A stretch of 64,000 bases of DNA from contig NZ_ABCS01000036.1 in assembly GCF_000170895.1 (NCBI RefSeq), forward strand, positions 1 to 64,000, given 5' to 3'. Shown here piece after piece: positions 55,497-62,631 of this stretch (positions within the stretch are counted from its first letter, which is position 1; every line of letters starts with the position of its first letter). Under the pieces are notes generated by a model. It was not told the DNA's origin and did no database searches. It saw only the letters and a list, made by a program, of their open reading frames with translations. Position numbers and translations under genes: made by a program. The stretch comes from Plesiocystis pacifica SIR-1 (GTDB lineage: Bacteria; Myxococcota_A; Polyangia; Nannocystales; Nannocystaceae).

Positions 55497-56813
55497 ATGT
55501 CGAACACCGAGACCCCCACACCCAGCCTGGGCGAAGCCGCCGCCCGCGTGCTCGAGCGCCTCGAGCCCGCCAACCGCGAATTCACGGCGCGCTTTGGCGG
55601 CGACCGCCCCGACCGTCAGCCCGTGCACACCGTCTACGGCGGCGCCCAGCTCTACAAGGCCGAGACCACGACCAAGCTCGGGGAGCTGGCCCTGCGCGCC
55701 CTCGACCAGCACGCCCCCGACGCCCAGACCTTCGCCGAGGCCGTGGGCATGGCCGGCGACGCGGCCCTCGCCGCCAAGGTCTACGGGCGCGTCCGGGCCA
55801 AGCTCGAGCGCGAGCCCGTCGAGGACTTCCGCATCGACTTCGAGGATGGCTACGGGACGCGCACCGACGCCGAGGAGGACCGCGAGGCCGCGCGCACGGC
55901 CGGCGAGGTCGTCGAGGCCATGGGCCGAGGGCAGCTCCCGCCCTTCATCGGCATCCGCATCAAGTCGCTGACCGAGGAGAACAAGGCCCGCGCCGCCCGG
56001 ACCCTCGACATCTTCGTCTCGACCCTCGTCGCCAAGCTCGGCGCGCCCCGGCTGCCCGACAACTTCGTCGTCACCGTGCCCAAGGTCAGCATCCCCGAGC
56101 AGGTCAGCGCCGTGGTCGAGCTGTGCGAGCTGCTCGAGGACCACACCGGCCTGGCCCGGGGCGCCCTGGCCCTCGAGCTCATGGTCGAGACCACCCAGTC
56201 GATGGTCGACGCCCACGGCCGCGCGACCCTGCCCCGGCTCCTCGACGCCGCCCGCGGGCGCTGCACCGGCGCGCACTTTGGGACCTACGACTACACCGCC
56301 AGCGCGAGCGTGACCGCGGCCTACCAGGTCATGGACCACCCGGCCTGCGACATGGCCCGCAACATGATGATGTGGGCCTACGCGGGCACCGGCGTGTTCT
56401 TGTCCGACGGGGCCACCAACGTCATGCCCGTGGGCGACACCGAGACCGTCCACGCCGCCTGGCGCCTGGCCTACGGGCACACCCGGCACTCGCTCGAGAC
56501 CGGCTTTTACCAGGGCTGGGACCTGCACCCCGCCCAGCTGCCCGTGCGCTACGCGGCCTGCTACGCCTTCTTCCTCGAGGGCTTCGAGCAGGCCGCCGAG
56601 CGCCTGTCGAACTTCATCGCCAAGGCCGCCCAGGCCACCTTGGTCGGCGAGGTCTTCGACGACGCCGCCACCGGCCAGGGCCTGCTCAACTACTTCCTGC
56701 GCGCGCGCAACTGCGGGGCGATCACCGACGCCGAGCTGGCCCAGACGGGGCTGAGCGTCGAGGAGATCCAGCTGCGCTCGTTTGCGAAGATCCTCGCCGG
56801 GCGCCGCGGCTAA
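55497..56813 (+). CDS. CitE/HpcH-like aldolase-lyase family protein of ureide cluster
   Basis: 438 residues, 3 bp after hiuH. TIM-barrel aldolase/citrate-lyase-like features: DFRIDFEDGYGTR (metal-binding Asp/Glu), ALELMVET, HFGTYDYTASASV and the C-terminal FYQGWDLHPAQLP. Relatives (DUF6986-type) often sit in urate/allantoin clusters. Since the operon lacks a ureidoglycolate lyase or malate synthase, this protein could act on ureidoglycolate or condense glyoxylate, but no activity is established for this type as far as I can say. Last gene of the operon; its stop is 7 bp from the tail of the convergent lipoprotein gene. Confidence 0.85.
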   Translation: MSNTETPTPSLGEAAARVLERLEPANREFTARFGGDRPDRQPVHTVYGGAQLYKAETTTKLGELALRALDQHAPDAQTFAEAVGMAGDAALAAKVYGRVRAKLEREPVEDFRIDFEDGYGTRTDAEEDREAARTAGEVVEAMGRGQLPPFIGIRIKSLTEENKARAARTLDIFVSTLVAKLGAPRLPDNFVVTVPKVSIPEQVSAVVELCELLEDHTGLARGALALELMVETTQSMVDAHGRATLPRLLDAARGRCTGAHFGTYDYTASASVTAAYQVMDHPACDMARNMMMWAYAGTGVFLSDGATNVMPVGDTETVHAAWRLAYGHTRHSLETGFYQGWDLHPAQLPVRYAACYAFFLEGFEQAAERLSNFIAKAAQATLVGEVFDDAATGQGLLNYFLRARNCGAITDAELAQTGLSVEEIQLRSFAKILAGRRG

Positions 56814-56820
56814 ACCAGGC

Positions 56821-57522
56821 CTAGCAGTGATCCTTGCCCGGGGTCATCCCGGGCGGCAGCGGCTCCCAGACCACGACCACGCTCGAGGCCGTGTCCCGGC
56901 ACATCACCGTCAGGTCGTAGAACCAGCCCTCGCCGTAGTGCTTGCAGCTCGTGTACGAGCCGACCTCGTCCATGAACGTGACCCGCCGCGCGACCTCGTC
57001 GCAGCTCTGGCCGATGAGCGAGACCGCCGGGTCGCCGGGGTAGAGCTCGCGCAGCTTCTCGTCGAAGTCGCTGAAGGTGAACTGCACGCCGCCGCTGGCC
57101 CGCAGGGTGATCCCGGGACCCTGCTCGTAGCTCAAGGTCACCTCCTTGGCGTCGGGCTTGCCCTCGACGGGAAACATCGGGTCCGCCGCGCGGCGCTCGT
57201 TTGGCTGGCCGAGGGCCGCGACGACCTGCGCTTCGGTCAGCCCCTGCCCCCGCGGCAGGTTGAGCACGGTCTCGAGCTCCTCCCAGCCGATGCTGTCCTT
57301 GGCTTGCTTGGGGAAGTCTGCGGGGGGCGGCTGGAGGCCCGGGGCAGGCTTGGCGGGCTCGGGCTCGGGCTCGGGCTCGGCAACCTCGGCCGGCGCCTCC
57401 ACCTTCGCGTCGTCCGACTTGGCCTTCGCGCCTGCGGGCTGCGGGTCCGCGTCGCAGGCGAGGGGGACCAGGCTCAGGCTGGCTACGGCTAGGAGCCTTC
57501 GGGCTCTGCTCGAGTCGTACAT
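56821..57522 (-). CDS. Putative lipoprotein of unknown function
   Basis: 233 residues from the ATG at 57522. Signal peptide RRLLAVASLSLVPLAC with lipobox VPLAC, then a Lys/Ala and Glu-Pro repeat linker (PEPEPEPAKPAP). A globular C-terminal part (about 85-233) has LTEAQVVAALGQPNERR, reminiscent of an SmpA/OmlA-like segment, and two Cys near the end. Family not assigned. Divergent from the membrane protein at 57602, with 79 bp between the starts. Confidence 0.7.
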   Translation of the reverse strand: MYDSSRARRLLAVASLSLVPLACDADPQPAGAKAKSDDAKVEAPAEVAEPEPEPEPAKPAPGLQPPPADFPKQAKDSIGWEELETVLNLPRGQGLTEAQVVAALGQPNERRAADPMFPVEGKPDAKEVTLSYEQGPGITLRASGGVQFTFSDFDEKLRELYPGDPAVSLIGQSCDEVARRVTFMDEVGSYTSCKHYGEGWFYDLTVMCRDTASSVVVVWEPLPPGMTPGKDHC

Positions 57523-57601
57523 GCGCTCAGCCTCGACCATCCCCGAGGACCCAACAAGTCGTGAAAGCACCATGGCCTCCGCGCCTCTATACTCCCCACT
57601 C

Positions 57602-58549
57602 ATGGGCGTACTCGGAGCACTGGGAACGATCAACCGAAACACGAGCTTGGCCGGGAAGGTCGCCACCTTCGTCTTCTTGCTCGGCATCGGCGGAGCCGGT
57701 GAGGTCATGCTGGTCTACCGCGATAGAGGCCCCTGGTACGCCGAGAACGGAGTGGACCTCGCCATCCTCGGGTGGATGGTCGGAGCCTCCCTCGCCGTCG
57801 CGGTGCTCATCGGCGCGCTGCTCGCTCGAGTTCATCCCAGGAGACGCCTGCGCCTGGGCGCGTCCGCTGGGGTCGGGCTCGCGCTGTGCCTCGTGATGAC
57901 GGGGATCCGCTGGTTCTTCCCGGCCCCGACGGTCGCCGGCGCCAACGCGGCCTTCGAGGTGGGAGATGTCGGCGCCGCCGAGTCCGAGCTCGTCGCCGCC
58001 GAGGCCCGCGGGGCGGACCCCTTGGAGACGGCCGCCCTCCGAGCACGCATACGCGCGAAGTACGAGGCCAGGGCGGCCCAGAGCCCCAAGCGACAGACCG
58101 ATGACGAGCGCATGCTGGCCTCGCTCGGCGAATTCTCCCTCAAGACCGACACCAACACGGTCCTCGAGCGGCGCTGGGAGAACCCCGACAACCAGGCCCT
58201 CGCGCAAGCCCGCGTGCTCCGGCGCGCGCAGGCCCAGCTCGACGCCGCGTGGCTCGAGCGCGACGCCTTCGCCCTGCGCCGCATCGCCGCGCAGACCCAA
58301 GGCCTCGACCCCGCCTTCACCCGCGCCTGCGAGCTGCGCGGGATGTTCGCGGAGGCCGAGTCCTGCCTCCAACGCGAGAACCTCCCCTGCGTCGCGGAGG
58401 GCCTGAAGCTCATCACGGCCAAGCAGGCCGAGGGCGCGGAGGGAGAGGCGGACCCGCCGGCGCTCCCCCTCGAGCTCGCCGCGCTGTTCGACGACTTCGA
58501 GACGGCGGCGAGCACCCTGCCCAGCGCCGACGCCGAGACGGACAGCTGA
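57602..58549 (+). CDS. Membrane protein of unknown function
   Basis: 315 residues from the ATG at 57602 (in-frame ATG at 57572 possible). Three N-terminal hydrophobic helices (about 18-36, 50-72, 84-100) are followed by a ~210-residue soluble helical domain with TPR-like character (AAFEVGDVGAAESELVAAEA, LRRIAAQTQGLDPAF). No family recognised. A protein-interaction platform is the best guess. It ends 13 bp before the tail of the TetR gene. Confidence 0.65.
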   Translation: MGVLGALGTINRNTSLAGKVATFVFLLGIGGAGEVMLVYRDRGPWYAENGVDLAILGWMVGASLAVAVLIGALLARVHPRRRLRLGASAGVGLALCLVMTGIRWFFPAPTVAGANAAFEVGDVGAAESELVAAEARGADPLETAALRARIRAKYEARAAQSPKRQTDDERMLASLGEFSLKTDTNTVLERRWENPDNQALAQARVLRRAQAQLDAAWLERDAFALRRIAAQTQGLDPAFTRACELRGMFAEAESCLQRENLPCVAEGLKLITAKQAEGAEGEADPPALPLELAALFDDFETAASTLPSADAETDS

Positions 58550-58562
58550 ACCCGAGCGCGAC

Positions 58563-59231
58563 CTAAGCCTCTGGCGCGCAGTCCTCGAGGCGAACGCCCG
58601 CCGCCACGAGGGCGTGCTCGAGGCTCTGAATCAGCAGCTCGATGAGCGCGGCCTGGGGCACCGCTTTGCGCTCGAGCCACTCGAGGCTGGCGAACTCGAC
58701 CATGCCCAGCCACCCCCGGGCGGCCACGCGCACGAGCTCGCGGGCGGCCTCCGTCTCCGGCGCCCGGGCCCCGATCGCCTCGAGCATCTCCGTGACGATC
58801 GCCGCCCGGGTCTGCTCGAGGATCTCGCACACCTCCGGGTCGAAGCCGATGCCGCTGCGCATCAGGGTCACGTAGGCCCCGCCAAAGCCCGCCACGAAGT
58901 CGAGGTAGGCCTGAAGGCCCAGCTCCACCCGCCGGTGCCCCGGATCCTCCGCGCCCTCCCCCGCTCGCGCCTCGAGGTCGCGCGTGGCCACGATGCGCTC
59001 GCGGAGCATGCTCGCGCCAAAGCGAACGCTCTCGACGTAGAAGCCCCGCTTGTTGCGAAAGTAGTGGTAGAGCAGGCCGCGGGAGATGCCGGCAGCCTTG
59101 GCGATGTCGTCGATCGAGATCGACTCGTAGCTGCGCTGGCCAAAGAGCTCGAGGCCCAGGCCCAGCAGCTGATCTCGGCGCGCGCCGACGTCCAGACGAG
59201 ACGTCCGCGCGCTCTTGGCGCGACGCGGCAT
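58563..59231 (-). CDS. TetR/AcrR-family transcriptional regulator
   Basis: 222 residues from the ATG at 59231 (an ATG at 59246 would add five). The N-terminal helix-turn-helix reads SYESISIDDIAKAAGISRGL, then LYHYFRNKRGFY, the canonical TetR DNA-binding domain. The C-terminal ~150 residues are a variable ligand-binding helical domain. It is divergent from the ferritin-like hydrolase gene at 59332 and a perfect palindrome lies between them, so it probably represses that gene and itself. Confidence 0.92.
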   Translation of the reverse strand: MPRRAKSARTSRLDVGARRDQLLGLGLELFGQRSYESISIDDIAKAAGISRGLLYHYFRNKRGFYVESVRFGASMLRERIVATRDLEARAGEGAEDPGHRRVELGLQAYLDFVAGFGGAYVTLMRSGIGFDPEVCEILEQTRAAIVTEMLEAIGARAPETEAARELVRVAARGWLGMVEFASLEWLERKAVPQAALIELLIQSLEHALVAAGVRLEDCAPEA

Positions 59232-59276
59232 GAGCCCTTGGATCATAGTCTAGGCGCGGGTTTGAACAAACCATGG

Positions 59277-59297
59277 GAACTGAATTGAATTCAGTTC
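59277..59297. promoter_or_regulatory. Likely TetR operator palindrome
   Basis: Perfect inverted repeat with 10-bp arms GAACTGAATT (59277-59286) and AATTCAGTTC (59288-59297) around one central G, AT-rich within a GC-rich region. It lies in the divergent interval 59232-59331. TTGAAC (59262-59267) is 17 bp before TTGAAT (59285-59290), a tentative -35/-10 pair for the rightward gene that would put the operator over the promoter. Confidence 0.8.
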
Positions 59298-59331
59298 AAT
59301 AACGCGTCATGCTCGACCGCGGAGACACCGC

Positions 59332-60240
59332 ATGAAGCTGCCCGTCGATCCCCGAGCGCTCTTCGACTCACTGCGCGACCTTCGAAGCCGCACCCGCACG
59401 CCGCCGGCCACCGTCGACAGCGGCCGCGACCCCATCGTCCGGCGCATGGACTTTGGCTTCACCAACCCCGAGCTCGACTTCCCCAAACACTGGATGGGGG
59501 GCAGCGTCCTCGGCACCGCCATCACCAACGGCATGAACCTGCTCTTCCCCGAGGGCGAGCGCTTCTTCGTCCGCAGCGTCCGCTACTACATGGACGAGCT
59601 CGAGGACCCGCAGCTGCGCGCGCAGGTCCAGCGCTTCTTCGGCCAAGAGGGCCAGCACGCCCGCTCGCACCAGCAGTACATGGAGGTCCTGACCCGCCAG
59701 GGCTACGACCTCGACGCCTTCCTGAAGCCTTACAAGCGCGTCGCCTTTGGGATCATCGAGCCGGCCGCGCCCAAGGTGCTGTGCCTGTCCATCACCGCCG
59801 CCCTCGAGCACTTCACCGCGACCTTCGCCGAGGCGGCCCTGAGCGAGCGCTTCTTCGACGAGCTCGCGCCCCCGGCCATGGCCGAGCTGTTGCTGTGGCA
59901 CGCCGCCGAGGAGATCGAGCACAAGGACGTCGCCTTCGAGGTCCTGCGCCAGATCGACGATCGCTACAGCGTCCGCATCGCGGGCTTGGTCGCCGCCTGC
60001 ATCTTGCTGTGGGCGTTTTGGACCGCGGCCACCCTGAGCTTGCTGGCTCAAGAAAAAGAGCTCGACCCCAAGCGCCTGGTACAGGAGTGGCTCAGCGCCG
60101 TCCGATCGGGGCGCACCGGCGGCACGAAGATGCGCCGAGCCTTCCTGTCCTACCTCGAGCCGGGCTTTCACCCGGCGAACACCGGCAACGACGAGCTCGC
60201 CCTGGCCTACCTCGAAGAGATCGGCCGACGGGCGGGCTGA
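59332..60240 (+). CDS. Ferritin-like predicted metal-dependent hydrolase
   Basis: 302 residues; GGAG precedes the ATG by about 9 bases. The family (PF10118-type) has Glu/His clusters that can bind two metals: EGQHARSH, AALEHFT and HAAEEIEHKD, in helices as in ferritin-like diiron proteins. A hydrophobic helix at about 222-245 may anchor it in the membrane. The opening VRRMDFGFTNPELDFPKHW is characteristic. Known only as predicted metal-dependent hydrolase; an oxygenase or desaturase-like role is possible. Regulated by the adjacent TetR protein (inference). Confidence 0.85.
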   Translation: MKLPVDPRALFDSLRDLRSRTRTPPATVDSGRDPIVRRMDFGFTNPELDFPKHWMGGSVLGTAITNGMNLLFPEGERFFVRSVRYYMDELEDPQLRAQVQRFFGQEGQHARSHQQYMEVLTRQGYDLDAFLKPYKRVAFGIIEPAAPKVLCLSITAALEHFTATFAEAALSERFFDELAPPAMAELLLWHAAEEIEHKDVAFEVLRQIDDRYSVRIAGLVAACILLWAFWTAATLSLLAQEKELDPKRLVQEWLSAVRSGRTGGTKMRRAFLSYLEPGFHPANTGNDELALAYLEEIGRRAG

Positions 60241-60247
60241 GCGTTCG

Positions 60248-61159
60248 CTAGCTTGCCAGGGAGCGCTCGAACAGCTCCCCAGCCTGCGTGGCCGTACGCG
60301 CGCGCTCGGCCCAGCGCTCGAGCGTCTCGACTCGCGTCTCCTCGTCGACGCGAGCGCGCTCGACCTCGGACAACGCGATGCCCCGAACCTCGAGGAGCGC
60401 GAGCACCATCGTCTTCAGTACGCGGCGGCGGCCCTCCTCGACGCCCTCTTCGTGGCCGAGGTGATAGGTCCCGCTCCGGCGCTCGATCTCCATGAGGCGG
60501 TCGTCGTCGGGAGCGAAGGGGAATTCTTGGATCAGCGTGAGGCGCATACTCTCGTCTACCGCGGCCAGAATCGTGGTCGCGTCACGCATGCGCCGCTTGG
60601 CGGGGAGCCGCGAGACGACCTCGAGGCCCCAACGCGCGGCGTCGATGTCCCCCTGGCAGGCATGCAAGGTTGCCCCCAGCACGGCTGCGCTCGGCCTCGC
60701 TAGCGCTTGGGCCATGTCGTAGCCGACCGGCACCCGACCCGCGTCGAGCACGATCACCTCGAAGCGCGGCGGCCCGGTCTCTTTCCAAGCGGCCAGCTGT
60801 CGGGACACCGCCTTGTTGAACGACACCACCACGACCCAGGTCTCGCGCTCGTGCTCCTCGGCCAGCGCGGCCTGATAGTGGGGAATTCGCCAGCGTTTTT
60901 GCCCGTTCGTGCGGCTTTGGACCTCGACGGTGAGGACCAGGCCTCCGCCACGCTGCTCGCCCTGCGGCCCATCGGCGACCAGCACGAGATCGGGGAAGAG
61001 CTGCCGCCGCGCCAGGTCGATGTCGAACACGTCGATCGCCCCCTGTCGGTCGAGGGGCGCCTCGAGGCCGGGAGGACGCTCGATTCGAGCGAGCAGAAAC
61101 GCCATCCACGGGTCGTCCCGAAAGAGGGCGAGGACTCCTTGATGAAGTGCACCAGGCAT
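60248..61159 (-). CDS. PD-(D/E)XK nuclease-like protein (Rpn/DUF4351-type)
   Basis: 303 residues from the ATG at 61159; relatives begin with a similar MPGALHQGVLALFRDDP. The nuclease-like core has FPDLVLVAD and LTVEVQSR (the D and E-x-Q of the fold), then KRWRIPHYQAALAEEH. The C-terminal part is helical, with an acidic/Arg stretch (GHEEGVEEGRRRVL) typical of Rpn-type or transposase-derived families that are often multi-copy in myxobacteria. Activity on DNA is inferred only. About 100 bp separate it from the membrane protein upstream. Confidence 0.8.
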   Translation of the reverse strand: MPGALHQGVLALFRDDPWMAFLLARIERPPGLEAPLDRQGAIDVFDIDLARRQLFPDLVLVADGPQGEQRGGGLVLTVEVQSRTNGQKRWRIPHYQAALAEEHERETWVVVVSFNKAVSRQLAAWKETGPPRFEVIVLDAGRVPVGYDMAQALARPSAAVLGATLHACQGDIDAARWGLEVVSRLPAKRRMRDATTILAAVDESMRLTLIQEFPFAPDDDRLMEIERRSGTYHLGHEEGVEEGRRRVLKTMVLALLEVRGIALSEVERARVDEETRVETLERWAERARTATQAGELFERSLAS

Positions 61160-61262
61160 CGCTTCCTGTTCGGCCCGGGCGCGCGTGCCTTGCAGCGAAG
61201 TGAACTCGGGCAAGGCAGAGGCGGCCAGCAGCCTGGCCAGCCATGCCTCTCCAGCGCCGCGA

Positions 61263-61634
61263 TTAGCCTTCTGTCGCGGGCTCGCGCAGCTCGGGCGGCG
61301 GAGGCTCGAGGGGCAGCTCGGGCACGTCCCCCCGCTCGCGGCGGAGCTCGAGGGTGACCCACAGCAAGATCACCACCGGGATCAGACACACCACGATCCC
61401 CGCGATGGCCAGGCCCTTGTCCCGACCCGCCTCGGCCCGTGCGATCGCCATTCCCGAGACCACCAGACCGGCCGCCCCGAGCAGCGCCCCGAGGCCCAGG
61501 CCGAGGAAGATCAGCCCGATCCCCATGAGCCCGAGCTCGGCGCCCCACAGCAGGCCAAGGGCGAACACCACCAGCGCGGCGACGCCCAGGCCGAGGCCAG
61601 CGCGCGCGAGCCGTCGCGGGCGAGAGTCGGTCAT
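61263..61634 (-). CDS. Small DUF4190-like membrane protein
   Basis: 123 residues with three hydrophobic helices (about 15-30, 33-60, 73-95), the first two Gly/Leu-rich. The pattern GLAIAGIVVCLIPVV is typical of DUF4190 small membrane proteins. The C-terminal tail is Pro/Glu-rich. Function unknown. It starts 10 bp after the stop of the lipoprotein gene upstream, so probably co-transcribed. Confidence 0.75.
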   Translation of the reverse strand: MTDSRPRRLARAGLGLGVAALVVFALGLLWGAELGLMGIGLIFLGLGLGALLGAAGLVVSGMAIARAEAGRDKGLAIAGIVVCLIPVVILLWVTLELRRERGDVPELPLEPPPPELREPATEG

Positions 61635-61644
61635 CTAGAGCAGT

Positions 61645-62607
61645 CTAGCCTGGACCCACGAGGTAGAGGCGGTTGAGCTGATAGTCGGCCCAGGCCGCCT
61701 CCATGGCCTCGGGGTTGGGGGCCGCCGAGGCGGCGAAGGGCGGAGCCTGGGAGCCCATGGGCCAGGCCTGCCAGGTGAAGCCGCCGTCGGCCATGTAGAC
61801 GTGCCCCTCGGCGTAGCCCAGCCACAGGAGGAACCAGGTCGCCTCTTGACCGAGCAGCTCGCGGTCGCCCATGGACGCGTACCAGCGCGGGTAGAGCTGG
61901 GTCTGGTTCGGGCCCCCGTTGGCGCTCTCGTCGACCATCGGGACCGAGGTGTCGTAGACGGCGGTCCCGTCGTCGAAGTACTCGTAGAGCACCGCGTCGG
62001 GGAAGCTCGCAAAGGTCACCCCCGTGCTCGACGCGCCCAGCTCCGGGGGGATGAAGTAGGCCGCCTGCACGTCCTCGCCCGCGAGCACGCCGAACACCTC
62101 GTCGATGGGCGCTGGCACCTGCCACGCGCCGCCGTCGCGCCGGTAGACCGTGCCGTCCCCGCCGATCACCAAGAGCGTGTCCCACACGTCGATGTAGGTC
62201 GCGGCCAGGGGCTCGACCTCACAAGGCGGCGCGTTCTCGCCGGACCACACGGCGTCGAGGGGGGCCTCGTCCCAGCTCTCGTCGTCGAACTCGTAGGTCC
62301 ACAGCACCCGAGCGCAGGCGGGCTCCCCCGTCGTCGACTCCTCCGTGCCGGTGTCCGTGCTCATCCCCTCGTCCGTCGTGCCGGCGTCCGTCGAGGTCCC
62401 CTCGTCGGTCGTCGTGCCGCTGTCCGTCTCCGTCGAGACCTCGTCGGCGCCCTCCGAGGTGGAGCCCTCCGTGTCCGCGCCGTCGGTGTCTTCGTCGTCG
62501 ACCGAGACCGACGAAAAGGTGTCTCCGCTGTCCTGTCCCCCCGCGCAGCCGAGGCCGAGCACGGACAGCGCTCCGATCAGTCCAATTCCCGACCACTGGT
62601 CGTTCAT
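61645..62607 (-). CDS. Lipoprotein with Thr/Ser/Asp-rich linker
   Basis: 320 residues. Signal peptide with lipobox LGLGC near residue 21. Residues about 30-95 are a Thr/Asp/Glu/Ser spacer (DEDTDGADTEGSTSEGADE and similar). The remainder has Trp/Asp-rich strands with a propeller-like appearance (TYIDVWDTLLVIGGDGTVYR). No family recognised. It follows the right-edge gene by 24 bp on the same strand. Confidence 0.75.
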   Translation of the reverse strand: MNDQWSGIGLIGALSVLGLGCAGGQDSGDTFSSVSVDDEDTDGADTEGSTSEGADEVSTETDSGTTTDEGTSTDAGTTDEGMSTDTGTEESTTGEPACARVLWTYEFDDESWDEAPLDAVWSGENAPPCEVEPLAATYIDVWDTLLVIGGDGTVYRRDGGAWQVPAPIDEVFGVLAGEDVQAAYFIPPELGASSTGVTFASFPDAVLYEYFDDGTAVYDTSVPMVDESANGGPNQTQLYPRWYASMGDRELLGQEATWFLLWLGYAEGHVYMADGGFTWQAWPMGSQAPPFAASAAPNPEAMEAAWADYQLNRLYLVGPG

Positions 62608-62631
62608 GGCCGGAGTCTACCAGGGCCCCGC

